Shown one piece after another: positions 37,119-45,223 of a stretch of DNA of 64,000 nucleotides. Below the pieces are notes generated by a model, which saw only the letters and a list, made by a program, of their open reading frames with translations, ran no database searches and was not told the DNA's origin. The stretch is from Halobiforma lacisalsi AJ5. GTDB taxonomy: Archaea > Halobacteriota > Halobacteria > Halobacteriales > Natrialbaceae. The position numbers were made by a program, and so were the translations under genes. Each line of letters begins with the position of its first letter. The first letter of the stretch is position 1. The stretch is taken from contig NZ_CP019285.1 in assembly GCF_000226975.2 (NCBI RefSeq), positions 1,612,001 to 1,676,000 of the forward strand, written 5' to 3'.

Positions 37119-38476
37119 GTGACTACCAGTCAGAGAAATCCGGTGGATAGTGTGACCTACTCCCCACCGGATTCAGTGATTGTTGATCGGATTCAAAGAG
37201 CGTTTCCCTCCGATGAGTTGCGCGAGCGCGCTCGCGCAACGAATCTCGTAGAGCGTGAACGGAAATTCGACGCTGTTGCGCTGTTCTACACGCTTTCACT
37301 CGGCTTCGCTGCTGGATCAGACCGATCTATTCAGGCCTTTCTCGAACGATTCGTCGAGATGGCTGACTGTGACGAACTCTCCTATGCAACCTTCCACGGG
37401 TGGTTCTCTCCACCGTTCGTTGCACTCCTTCGAGAGATTCTCGATGACGCCATCGAGAATCTCGATACCAGAAGTGCCGACCTTAGCGGACGTCTCGAAC
37501 GGTTTCGAGACGTCCTCATCGTCGATGGGAGCATTGTGTCTCTCTATCAAGATGCTGCAGATGTGTACGCTGCAACCGGTGACGATCAGGCTGGTCTGAA
37601 ACTTCACCTAACAGAATCACTCTCAACTGGCCTTCCGGCACGGTACCAGACAACTGACGCTAAAACCCAAGAACGGAGCCAGCTACCCACCGGCGAGTGG
37701 GTAGCTGGCGCACTTATCCTGCTTGATCTCGGCTTCTACGACTTCTGGTTGTTCGACCGCATTGACCAGAATAACGGCTGGTTCGTCTCCCGTGTGAAGG
37801 ACGACGCAAACTTCGAGATCGTCGAAGAGCTCCGGACGTGGCGGGGCAACAGTATCCCGCTCGAAGGAGAGTCGCTGCAGGACGTCCTTGACGACCTGCA
37901 GCGACAGGAAATCGATGTTCGCATTACCCTCTCGTTCGAGCGAAAGCGAGGGTCGTCCACCAGCCCGCCCCGAACGTTCCGGTTGGTTGGTGTTTGGAAC
38001 GAGGACACTGAGGAGTACCACCTCTATCTGACGAATCTCTCGAAAGACGACTATAGCGCGCCCGATATCGCACAGCTCTATCGGGCGCGCTGGGAGATCG
38101 AATTGCTATTCAAGGAACTGAAATCGCGCTTCGGACTTGACGAGATCAACACGACCGATCCGTACATCATCGAGGCGCTGGTCATCATGGCCGCGATCTC
38201 ACTGCTGATGAGCCGTGTTATCGTCGATGAACTCCAGAAACTAGACAGAAACAACAGGAAAGCGCCGACGACGCCGCAGCGTCGTCGCCGCAACTCCCTC
38301 GTCGGCGATGTTCTCACGCTGTCGAACGCCACGCACACCTGATCCAGTTGTATGTGATGCTCGATTTAGGGTACGAACTCCCGGATTTAGATGAGTTGTT
38401 GTTATGGGCGTCACGTGATCCAAATCCGCATCGTCCGAGATTACGTGATCAGGTTAAGTCAGGCGAGTTCTGGTAA
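37119..38476 (+). pseudogene. IS4-family (ISH8-like) transposase with a frameshift near its end
   Basis: From GTG 37119 a 407-residue frame runs to a stop at 38342. It has the DDE motifs of IS4 transposases: first aspartate in RDVLIVDGSIVSLYQ, second in the SRVKDDANFE region, and the glutamate in YRARWEIELLFKELKSRFGL (Y-R-E-K signature). The true C-terminus lies in another frame: from about 38260 that frame reads ESADDAAASSPQLPRRRCSH, then HAHLIQLYVMLDLGYELPDL, and ends SGEFW at TAA 38476, as ISH8 transposases do. A single-base shift near 38250-38262 therefore separates the last 70 residues or so. The catalytic residues lie before the shift, so partial activity cannot be excluded. Confidence 0.82.
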
Positions 38477-38680
38477 CGAACTCGCCTGACGACCGGGGAA
38501 CCCCCTGTCTCAATAGCGGCAGCTCTGGAACGGCGACGCACTCACAGCCGTGAGTGCGCCGCCTCAAAGGTATCACACGACGAATCCGTGACTGCCTGTT
38601 CCAGCGACCCACTCTCCTGAGCCAGTCCACTCCAATTTGGTATAGTCTCTGCTGAGATCCTGCTTCACCCCGTCGCTAAA

Positions 38681-39373
38681 CTAGAACAGATGATTAGCAC
38701 CCACATGGTGCCATCCTGACTCTGGAGTACCCATTACATCCCATTTCCAGTCAACAGATCGCGTCGTACTAGATTCGTCATCAATTGCTGGTGTCGGATC
38801 GTCAAATGAGATATCGACTGTTGTTCGGTCAATCTTAGTCTTTTTGTCGTCCTCATCCTCAACCCCCATAAGACCTGTTGGGGATGGAATTGGGAATGGA
38901 GCACTATCGGTAGCAATAGCCCAGACTGCATCAAATGCCCATTCTGCATATTCGGAGGGGAAGTCGTCGTCATCTTCATCACCTTTGTACAGATGCACTG
39001 TTTCAAGAACGAGCTCTGACGGCGCACTACCCGTTTGCTCAATGGTTACTCGACTATTGTCACACCCTGAAAACCAGACATCACCCGTCCACGTATTGCT
39101 ATCACTACTATCATCAGATGCATTAACCCATGACCCAGCTTGCCAGGTTGAGGGTGACGTAGCAGGATTCTCTAAGTCTCTCTGCTCTACATAGTCAATG
39201 GCACCACTATTTGTTATTGTTTTCTCATCGAATTCATCACTGTGGTGATCGACACTGTAGTCCATTTCGTTTCGCTCATCACTAGCAGTAACTGGAGTAC
39301 TCGCAAATGGAGTGAGTAATCCTGCAGCTGCAAGCAGCTTCATCGTCCTCCGTCGGGAAAGGTTAGTTCCCAT
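38681..39373 (-). pseudogene. N-terminal third of a Tat-exported protein, cut by an IS element
   Basis: From ATG 39373 the protein starts with a twin-arginine signal (SRRRTMKLLAAAGLL...ASTPVTAS, with a likely cleavage site after residue 30) and continues with serine- and acid-rich beta-type sequence such as WTGDVWFSGCDNSRVTIEQ. At 38702 it meets the 10-bp target duplication; the last few codons and the stop (CTA at 38681-38683) come from the IS end. Without the IS the frame joins exactly to the part at 35824-37041. AT-rich codon use. Family unknown. This fragment could still be exported by the Tat system. Confidence 0.78.
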
Positions 39374-39447
39374 AGTCCGAATGTCACACCGATAAAAATA
39401 TATTTTTCTTATAATTTCTAGTAGTTTCTAATGACTATTATTATTGG
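39374..39447. other. AT-rich spacer at the right end of the island
   Basis: Very A+T-rich (ATATATTTTTCTTATAATTT and following). It probably contains the promoter of the leftward Tat-protein gene; the nearest TATA-like box (TATATTTTT) lies about 26 bases above ATG 39373. No other feature is seen. Confidence 0.4.
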
Positions 39448-39690
39448 TTATGTGTTATAGATGCTGTGGATTAGGAATGTAACCTTTAGCACGGGTAGGG
39501 GGACGGACTCGAGGCGGTCCCAACCGGTCCCGCGCAAGTCGGCGAGCGAGTCGTACTCGCGGGCGATCGCCTTCGAGGTCGCCGGCCCGACGCCGGAGAC
39601 ATCCTCGATGACGGCCCGAATCCGGTCGTTGCGGTCGTCCAGGTGGAACTCGAGCGCGGGAATCGTCTCACGGATCTCGATCGGATCCAT
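39448..39690 (-). pseudogene. Chimeric frame: aminotransferase start fused to a helix-hairpin-helix fragment
   Basis: The first 15 codons (MDPIEIRETIPALEF) are the N-terminus of the class V aminotransferase whose remainder lies at 34144-34457. At the ACTCGA repeat (39648-39653) the frame passes into island DNA that encodes a helix-hairpin-helix DNA-binding fragment: EDVSGVGPATSKAIAREYDSLADL with GVGPATSKAIA as the hairpin. It then runs into AT-rich sequence and stops. The HhH part has GC-rich haloarchaeal codons, unlike the rest of the island. An 80-residue protein could be made, but it is best seen as two broken genes joined by the insertion. Confidence 0.7.
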
Positions 39691-39802
39691 ACCACGGGGT
39701 ACGCTCGAGACCGTAGTGTTCGTTTGGGTCGCGGAGTCGACGCAATTGCGCCCCCGAGCTATATGCCCTCCCGGAGCGACGGTACGCCCGAGGAGAACGC
39801 CC

Positions 39803-39952
39803 ATGATAAACACGCTCGAGATCGACGACGACCTCATGGACCGTATCGAAAGCCACCGCGACGAGGGCCAGTCCCCCGAGGAGTTCGTCGCCGAACTGGT
39901 CGCGATGTACGAGACGGAAGGAACCTTCCTCCAGGAGGGCTACTCCGAGTAG
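39803..39952 (+). CDS. Small ribbon-helix-helix-like acidic protein
   Basis: A 49-residue protein: a short beta strand (MINTLEIDDDL) followed by two helices (MDRIESHRDEG, PEEFVAELVAMYETEG), the outline of an RHH or antitoxin-type fold common in haloarchaea. Its ATG 39803 is divergent from the broken aminotransferase, and it ends 6 bases before the TIM-like gene, so those two are co-transcribed. A TATA-like GCTATATG (about 39758-39765) lies some 40 bases upstream of the ATG. No toxin partner is adjacent. Confidence 0.7.
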   Translation: MINTLEIDDDLMDRIESHRDEGQSPEEFVAELVAMYETEGTFLQEGYSE

Positions 39953-39958
39953 CGCCGC

Positions 39959-40660
39959 ATGGGGCTGTCGTATCCGCTCTTTCTCGTCAACCTCAAGACC
40001 GCCGAGGGGACCGCCGGCGACGACGGCCTCGCGGTCGCCGAAACCATAGACCGGGTCGCGTCCGAGACCGGTCGCCGGTTCGCCCTCGCACCCCAGCTCC
40101 CCGACCTCGCGCGGGTCGCCGAGCGGACCGACCTGCCGGTCGTCGCCCAGCGCGCCGTCCGGCGGGAGGAAGCGGGGATCGGCGAGGTCACCTGTGAGGC
40201 CGTCGCCGCAGCGGGGGCCGACGGCGTCTTCGTCACCCACCCCGGCAACCGGCTTCCCTTCTCCGCCGTGGGTCCGACCCTCGAGCGCTGTGCGGAACTG
40301 AACCTCGAGTCGATCGTCTGGGTCGAGAGTCTCGAGGCGGCCCGCGCTGCGCTCGCGCTCGAGCCGGGGCCCGACTGTCTGCTCTTCGAGCAGCCCGACG
40401 ACATCGCCGCCGAGGAGGGAACGGTCCGGAGCCGTCCCGAGCGAATCGCGGCGTTCGTCGAAGCGGTCGACGGGATCGCCCCGGAGACGGCAGTGTTCGT
40501 CGGCGGCGGGGTCAGGACGGCCGACGACGTGGCTCGGGCGTTCGACTGTGGCGTCGACGCAACCGGTGCGGCTTCGGCCGCAGTCGAGGCGCTCGAGTCC
40601 GGCGACCTGGGGCCGTGGCTGCGGTCGATCGCGGAGGCCGTCCCTGCTCGGCTCGAGTGA
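39959..40660 (+). CDS. Divergent triosephosphate isomerase-like TIM-barrel protein
   Basis: A 233-residue protein with the archaeal triosephosphate isomerase outline. The substrate lysine is in FLVNLKTAEG, a histidine is kept in VFVTHPGNRLPF, a glutamate in LLFEQPDDIAAEEG stands where the catalytic base should be, and the phosphate loop is FVGGGVRTADDV. However, the segment that should read NHSEKR is THPGNR, losing the conserved Ser and Glu next to the histidine. It is also somewhat longer than the usual archaeal enzyme. It may be a paralogue with another substrate or low activity. ATG 39959 follows the small upstream gene by 6 bases. Confidence 0.72.
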   Translation: MGLSYPLFLVNLKTAEGTAGDDGLAVAETIDRVASETGRRFALAPQLPDLARVAERTDLPVVAQRAVRREEAGIGEVTCEAVAAAGADGVFVTHPGNRLPFSAVGPTLERCAELNLESIVWVESLEAARAALALEPGPDCLLFEQPDDIAAEEGTVRSRPERIAAFVEAVDGIAPETAVFVGGGVRTADDVARAFDCGVDATGAASAAVEALESGDLGPWLRSIAEAVPARLE

Positions 40661-40666
40661 GCGCGC

Positions 40667-40671
40667 AAAAA
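40667..40671 (-). terminator. Short T-run downstream of the NrfD gene
   Basis: Five Ts on the minus strand lie 15 bases past the NrfD stop, in the 25-base gap between two converging genes. They may end the leftward transcript. Confidence 0.3.
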
Positions 40672-40685
40672 GCGGTGGAAAGACC

Positions 40686-42020
40686 TCAGTCGTGGCTTCC
40701 TTCCTCGCTCCGTTCGGCCCGCAGGTGCTCGATCGCGTGGAGTTCGACCACCGGCACGACCTTCGCGATCGAGAGGAAAAACAGCGCGACCATCCCGATC
40801 GTTCCCGTGATCGACGAGAGTTCGATCAGGCTCGGCACGTACGTCCCCGGGGTCGCGCCGTAGATCTCGAAGGCCGGGTGGAGGAAGCCCTCGACGACGA
40901 ACAGTACCTTCTCGGTGAGCGTCGCGGACAGGATCGCGACTGCACAGAGGAGGGCGCGACCCTTGGTGAATAGCGTCGGACGGATCGTTTGCGCGAAGAT
41001 GTACCCCAGGACGACCAGTACCAGACTCATCGAAATGAGATAGCCGATTTCCTCGAGGGTCGCGTGCCAGGCGGCCTCGAGTTCGACGGGCGGGAAGAAC
41101 GTGCCCGTGGTGACCTGCTGGAGTTGCAGCCAGAGGAACAGCAGGGAGAAGAAGCCGAGCCACAGCGTCAGCCCACGGAAGATGTCGTCGGTGATGATGT
41201 GCTCCCAGTCGTACGCACGCCGGAAGCCGTACGAGAGGATGATCACGCCGCTGATCGCGGAGGTGAGCGCGATAGTGAGGAACTGCGGCCCCTGGACGCC
41301 GCCGAACCAGCGCGGATAGGTCGGCAGCACGGCGAACAGCCACGGAATGACGCCGCCGTGGAGCAACAGGGGAGCCATGATGATGATCGCGAGTGCGAGC
41401 CACCAGACCATCCGCTGAACGATCTCGTCTTCCTTCTCGGTGTAGCCGATCGTCATGATGCTGTAGATCGGGCCGAAGTGATCCGGCAACTCGTCGCGCA
41501 ACCGTGTGACGTCGTACCGCAGCGTCAACCCGAGGTACGTCGCGGTAAGCACGAAGTAGGCGGTGATGACCGTCACGTCCCACACCAGCGGCGAGTTGTG
41601 GACCGTGATGTGGTAGTGTCCGAGGACGCTGGTGACCATCCGGTCGGGCCGGCCCATGTGGACGATAATGTAGAAGCCAGCCGCGGACAGGCCGGCGAGC
41701 GTCAGCATCTCGGCCAGCCGAGCGACGGGCATGTACCGCTCCATTCCGAGCAGGCGCACCGCCGCTGAAAGGATGATCCCCCCGTGGGCGATGCCGACCC
41801 ACCAGATGAACGCGCCGATGTAGATCCCCCAGGTGACGCCGCCGCCGGTCCCCCAGTCGGCCAGTCCGGTCACGACCAGCCCCTCCCAGAGCTGATAGGC
41901 CCATCCGACGAGGAAGACGAGCAAGGCGAGTCCGGCGATCGCGACCGCCGCGTAGTATTTCGTCGACGTGGTCTGGATCGGCCGTAGGATGTCCGCTTCT
42001 CGCGGCTCTTTGGTGCTCAT
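40686..42020 (-). CDS. NrfD/PsrC-family quinone-interacting membrane subunit, encoded alone
   Basis: A 444-residue membrane protein with about ten helices of the NrfD/polysulfide-reductase type. Family features are GGGVTWGIYIGAFIWWVGIAHGG near residues 60-82, FGPIYSIMTIGYTEKEDE in a loop, and repeated amphipathic helices with paired histidines. In complexes such as Psr, Nrf or ActABC this subunit exchanges electrons with the quinone pool. The iron-sulfur and molybdopterin subunits normally encoded beside it are missing here, so its partner lies elsewhere. ATG 42020 (MSTKEPREAD) is chosen because the longer open frame upstream has no membrane or coding character. Confidence 0.85.
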   Translation of the reverse strand: MSTKEPREADILRPIQTTSTKYYAAVAIAGLALLVFLVGWAYQLWEGLVVTGLADWGTGGGVTWGIYIGAFIWWVGIAHGGIILSAAVRLLGMERYMPVARLAEMLTLAGLSAAGFYIIVHMGRPDRMVTSVLGHYHITVHNSPLVWDVTVITAYFVLTATYLGLTLRYDVTRLRDELPDHFGPIYSIMTIGYTEKEDEIVQRMVWWLALAIIIMAPLLLHGGVIPWLFAVLPTYPRWFGGVQGPQFLTIALTSAISGVIILSYGFRRAYDWEHIITDDIFRGLTLWLGFFSLLFLWLQLQQVTTGTFFPPVELEAAWHATLEEIGYLISMSLVLVVLGYIFAQTIRPTLFTKGRALLCAVAILSATLTEKVLFVVEGFLHPAFEIYGATPGTYVPSLIELSSITGTIGMVALFFLSIAKVVPVVELHAIEHLRAERSEEGSHD

Positions 42021-42189
42021 GAGACGCGTTCGCAAACATACGTATCCGACCCCCATCGTTCCGGAGGTTGGCTTTGCAAGGCGTATTCCCTTCGGCGTCC
42101 GTCCGGCCCGATCGGGTCCCCGTTTCGTCCGGAAACCGTCGGCTGCGATCGTGCTCACACTCAAGTGTTGGCTCGCCGTACAGTCGCGT

Positions 42190-42612
42190 ATGGACCTGCT
42201 CGTCGCGCTCGACGACTCCGAACCCGGCTGGGCCGCACTCGAGTACGCGCTCGAGGAACACCCGGAGGCCGACATCACGGTAACCCACGTCGTCGACCTC
42301 TCGGAGAGCGGCTACGGCGAGTTCGCACACCTCGGGTCGGACGCCATGGCGGAGAGACGTCGCGAGCGGGCCGAAGAGCTGTTCGAGGAGGCCCGAGAGC
42401 GGGCGACCGAGCGGGAGCCACCGGCCGAGATCGAAACGGAACTGCTCGAGGGGCCGCCGGCGACGGAGATCATCGAGGTGGCCGCGGAGCGCGGGGTCGA
42501 CCGCGTCTTCGTGGGGAGCCACGGTCGGACGGGCGTCTCCCGGATCCTGCTCGGGAGCGTGGCCGAGCGGATCGCGCGGCGTGCGCCGGTGCCGGTGACG
42601 ATCGTCCGTTGA
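42190..42612 (+). CDS. Universal stress protein (UspA family)
   Basis: A 140-residue single-domain protein of the UspA fold. The ATP-binding pattern is complete: an N-terminal MDLLVALDDSE strand with the aspartate, and GSHGRTGVSRILLGSVAERI near the end (the G2xG9xG(S/T) motif). UspA proteins bind ATP and act in stress adaptation in the cytoplasm. Alone in its transcript; a T-run follows. ATG 42190 gives the normal start. Confidence 0.92.
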   Translation: MDLLVALDDSEPGWAALEYALEEHPEADITVTHVVDLSESGYGEFAHLGSDAMAERRRERAEELFEEARERATEREPPAEIETELLEGPPATEIIEVAAERGVDRVFVGSHGRTGVSRILLGSVAERIARRAPVPVTIVR

Positions 42613-42678
42613 GAGCGGTATCGGAGGCCAGGAAGACTCGTGAGAGGCAGGGAGCTGACGGAAGCCGGTCGGATGGGG

Positions 42679-42684
42679 TTTTTT
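42679..42684 (+). terminator. T-run downstream of uspA
   Basis: Six Ts after GGGG, 67 bases past the uspA stop and before the next gene. It fits a U-run type archaeal terminator. Confidence 0.4.
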
Positions 42685-42709
42685 CGGAACGACACGCCTC
42701 GGTGGGGCT

Positions 42710-43039
42710 ATGTCACACCTCGCAGTCAGTATCGGCGTTCCGGACGAGTCGGACGCTAACGAACTGTCGCGGTTACTCGTCGAAAACCGGCTCGCCGCGG
42801 GAACCCGGATCACGTCGGGCACGAGTCACTACCGGTGGGACGGAGAAGTCACCGAACGAACGTACTGGACGGTGACCGCGTTCACCCACTCGGCACAACT
42901 CTCCGCGCTGTACGAGTTCGTCGAAAATCGCCACGACGACGACCTGCCCGGGATCACCCGCACCGAAATCGACGCGGATGACGAGTATCTCCGCTGGATC
43001 CGAGAATCGGTTGGTTCTAGCGAGTCGCCCTCCGGGTAA
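42710..43039 (+). CDS. CutA1-like divalent-ion tolerance protein, divergent
   Basis: A 109-residue protein with the CutA1 outline: a front helix in NELSRLLVENRLAAGTRI, the strand SHYRWDGEVTERTYW (CutA proteins have YxWxGxxxxxxE here), and a C-terminal RTEIDADDEYLRWIRESVG (consensus Y..W). The usual cysteine in the RLAAC motif is replaced by glycine, and residues for metal binding are unclear. CutA1 trimers are widespread; their role in metal tolerance is not settled. Confidence 0.75.
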   Translation: MSHLAVSIGVPDESDANELSRLLVENRLAAGTRITSGTSHYRWDGEVTERTYWTVTAFTHSAQLSALYEFVENRHDDDLPGITRTEIDADDEYLRWIRESVGSSESPSG

Positions 43040-43209
43040 TCGAGATCGCCGATAGTCCTCCGTTTCCTCCGTCCGAGGATCCGAAAAACGATGCGCTCGA
43101 GGGAGACGGCCGACGGTAACGAGTGCCGAGAAGAAGGCCAATGCCTCGGATCGAAACAGGAGAATCGACGGGAAACGGACGGTGACGGACGATCCCGGGC
43201 CAGGACGGC

Positions 43210-44445
43210 TTACTGCTGGGCGGGTGCCAGTTCGTCCAGATCGACGGACTGCTCGAGCAGCACTTCGGCCTGGTCGGCGACCTCGCGCTGTTCGCGCATC
43301 AGCTGTTTGAACTTGCTCTGGGGCGAGAGGTCGCCGATGAGGACGCCGCCGACGATCTTGCCGTCCTTGAACGCGATGCGACGCCACTCGGTGTCGCTGT
43401 ACTTGCGCTCGGCGTGTTCCTCGCCCAGCGTCGGGTGGCCGAACGAGAGGAACGGGAAGTCGAAGTGGGTGATCGAGTACGAGGAGACCCACTCGAAGAC
43501 CTCTTCCTCGTCGTCTGCGGCCATGTTGACTGCGGCGACGCGACCCTGCTCCTTGGCCGAGCCCCAGGAGCCGTTCTGGGCGCGCTCGCCGAGCAGCACG
43601 TCGTGGAACCGGGTGATGTCGCCGGCCGCGTAGACGTCCTCGAGGTTGGTCTGCATGTACTCGTCGACGATGATCCCGCCGTCGCGCTCGATGCCGGTCC
43701 CGCGGAGGAACTCGGTGTTGAAGGTCAGACCGATCGCGACGCCGGCGAAGTCACACTCGTAGCGGTCGCCGTTCGGGTCGACGGCCGCAGTTACGTGGCC
43801 ATCGTCGTCCGTTTCGAAGTGGTCGACGCCGCTGTCGAACACCGGCTCGACCCCCTTCTCGCGCAGCCCGTCGTGGATGATGTCCGCGCCGTCGCTCGTG
43901 AGCGCGTAGCGCCACCAGCGGTCGCCACGCATCAGGTACTTGCCCTCGACGCCCTGTGCGCCACAGACCGCCGCGAAGTCGATGCCCAGCAGGCCGGCAC
44001 CGACGACGACGCCCTTGTCGGCTTTCTCGGCGCTTTCCTTGATCGCTCGAGCGTCCTGGAAGGTCCAGAAGTGGTGGATGCCCTCGGCGTCGCTGTTGTC
44101 GACGGGGAGCTGGGTCGGGGTGCCGCCGGTCGCGACCAGCAGCTTGTCGTAGTCGAACTCCTCGCCCTCGTGGGTGTGGACGACCTTCTCGTCGGTGTCG
44201 ACCGAAGTGACGTAGGTGTTCAGCGAGAGGTCGATGTCCCGCTCTGCGTACCAGTCTTCCTCGTGAATCGAGATGGGGGCTTCGGGGAGTTTCCCTTTCG
44301 CGTGTTCTTTGATCAGAATCCGATTGTACAGTGCCTCCCCCTCATCGGTGATGACGGTAATCTCCGAATCCGGGTCTTCCTCCCGGAGGGTCTCGGCAGC
44401 CGAACTGCCCGAGATCCCGTCACCGATGATGACGTACTCTGTCAT
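43210..44445 (-). CDS. FAD/NAD(P)-dependent pyridine nucleotide-disulfide-type oxidoreductase
   Basis: A 411-residue cytoplasmic flavoprotein. The FAD-binding GDGISGSSAAETLRE opens the protein, LLVATGGTPTQLP is the middle signature, GVVVGAGLLGIDFAAV is the NAD(P)H-binding glycine motif, and VYAAGDITRF closes the FAD site. This arrangement fits the NADH oxidase/ferredoxin- or rubredoxin-reductase group. No redox-active CxxC is present, so it is not a disulfide reductase. Its electron acceptor cannot be told. Confidence 0.88.
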   Translation of the reverse strand: MTEYVIIGDGISGSSAAETLREEDPDSEITVITDEGEALYNRILIKEHAKGKLPEAPISIHEEDWYAERDIDLSLNTYVTSVDTDEKVVHTHEGEEFDYDKLLVATGGTPTQLPVDNSDAEGIHHFWTFQDARAIKESAEKADKGVVVGAGLLGIDFAAVCGAQGVEGKYLMRGDRWWRYALTSDGADIIHDGLREKGVEPVFDSGVDHFETDDDGHVTAAVDPNGDRYECDFAGVAIGLTFNTEFLRGTGIERDGGIIVDEYMQTNLEDVYAAGDITRFHDVLLGERAQNGSWGSAKEQGRVAAVNMAADDEEEVFEWVSSYSITHFDFPFLSFGHPTLGEEHAERKYSDTEWRRIAFKDGKIVGGVLIGDLSPQSKFKQLMREQREVADQAEVLLEQSVDLDELAPAQQ

Positions 44446-44620
44446 ATCCGGACCGTTCGTAATGCGGGTTAAAGTGGGTTGCTATCTCGTTCATTTTGCT
44501 CGTTCAGCTGAACCGTCCGGACGTTTGTCGCGTAATACCCGAATATATTCCCACCATCATCCCCCGTTTACGGGGTCCGGGTCCGAACCGCTCTTTAGCG
44601 CCCCATCCATAGGACGGTGT
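44446..44620. promoter_or_regulatory. Divergent promoter region
   Basis: 175 bases between a leftward flavoprotein gene and a rightward DUF6149-like gene. An AATATATTCC stretch (about 44542-44551) is the best core promoter candidate. Near-inverted sequences TCCGGACCGTTCG and GAACCGTCCGGA (44449-44461, 44508-44519) could form a weak operator but contain a central mismatch. Confidence 0.3.
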
Positions 44621-45223
44621 ATGAAACTCCAGCAGAACGTCCGTCACTTCGCGTCCCGCAAGGCCCTCGAGACGCCGGTCGTTCGCTCGGCAGCCAAGTC
44701 AGGGCTCGTTCGACTCCACACGCGAGTCTTCCTGGGGAAGGCCGATCCGGAGCGTGCCGACGAGCGGAAGGACCACCTCGACGGCCTGTTCGACGCGACG
44801 GTCGACACCTACCTCCGGGCGCTCCAGGACGGCTACTCCGAGGCCGAGGCCCGCGAGATTACCCACATTCAGGCCAATTTCGACTTCTACAACCACGGCT
44901 GGACCGAGATGATGGAGTTCCCGGTCGACGAACTCGAGGCCCACTACGACCGGTACCGGGACTTCTTCGAGACGTGGGACGTCACGATCGACGACCCGCT
45001 TGGCCAGTTCGCGCCGCGGGACGGGCTGCCGCCGGCCCCGTCGACGCCGGAGAAACTCGAGGATCCCGAACACCCCCACGCGGAGGGCGGGTTCGCGGAC
45101 GACGCCTACGTCGAGACCGAGGACGGCGAGCTCGTGGTCGGCGGCCGCGACGAACCCGACGAGGTGGACGTCTCGAAAGCGGTCGGCGTCGAGGACTCGT
45201 CGGAGAACGCTGCCGAAAACTAG
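44621..45223 (+). CDS. Conserved haloarchaeal protein (DUF6149-like)
   Basis: A 200-residue soluble protein. A basic front helix (MKLQQNVRHFASRKALE) leads to helical segments containing LVRLHTRVFLGKADPE and ITHIQANFDFYNHGWTEM. The tail from about residue 145 is acidic and disordered. The conserved core, particularly the NFDFYNHGWTEM stretch, is familiar from haloarchaeal genomes; I believe it is DUF6149, but the number is from memory. The function is unknown. It overlaps the convergent binding-protein gene by four bases at the stop codons. Confidence 0.7.
   Translation: MKLQQNVRHFASRKALETPVVRSAAKSGLVRLHTRVFLGKADPERADERKDHLDGLFDATVDTYLRALQDGYSEAEAREITHIQANFDFYNHGWTEMMEFPVDELEAHYDRYRDFFETWDVTIDDPLGQFAPRDGLPPAPSTPEKLEDPEHPHAEGGFADDAYVETEDGELVVGGRDEPDEVDVSKAVGVEDSSENAAEN

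Larger units (their letters stand above)
37052..38692 (+). mobile_element. ISH8-like insertion sequence (IS4 family) with 10-bp target duplication
   Basis: The ends are imperfect inverted repeats: CATTCGTTCTAGTTTAGC at the left (37052-37069) and GCTAAACTAGAACAGATG at the right (38675-38692), 16 of 18 matching. Outside them lies a perfect direct repeat, ATTAGCACCC, at 37042-37051 and 38693-38702: a 10-bp target duplication, as ISH8-type elements make. The transposase fills 37119-38476. About 200 bases between its end and the right repeat hold no gene. The left repeat is doubled in tandem, which is unusual. The element interrupts a gene read in the opposite direction. Confidence 0.88.
34452..39653. 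mobile_element. AT-rich accessory island inserted in the aminotransferase gene, flanked by ACTCGA
   Basis: The direct repeat ACTCGA stands at 34452-34457 and 39648-39653. Removing one copy plus everything between restores the aminotransferase frame exactly (codons for IPALE-STTYCNW), so these are the two edges of an insertion of about 5.2 kb. Most of the interior (about 35.34-39.48 kb) is much richer in A+T than the rest of the window. Contents are a broken tyrosine recombinase, a lipoprotein gene, a long Tat-protein gene split by an IS element, and a helix-hairpin-helix fragment. Both terminal reading frames of the island lack their 5' ends, so the piece may have come in by illegitimate recombination rather than as an intact integrative element. 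No tRNA gene was seen at either edge. Confidence 0.7.

Noticed and set aside
38681-39373. Complete stand-alone hypothetical protein gene
   Set aside because: Its stop codon lies in the IS terminal repeat and the reading frame resumes on the other side of the IS, so it is the front part of a split gene.
34450-39653. A tRNA gene or long att repeat at the island borders
   Set aside because: I looked for a tRNA 3' end or a repeat longer than the 6-bp ACTCGA and found none, so classical tRNA-targeted integration is not supported.
44449-44519. Operator formed by TCCGGACCGTTCG and GAACCGTCCGGA
   Set aside because: The arms have a central mismatch and are almost 50 bases apart; such GC-rich near-repeats occur by chance in this genome.
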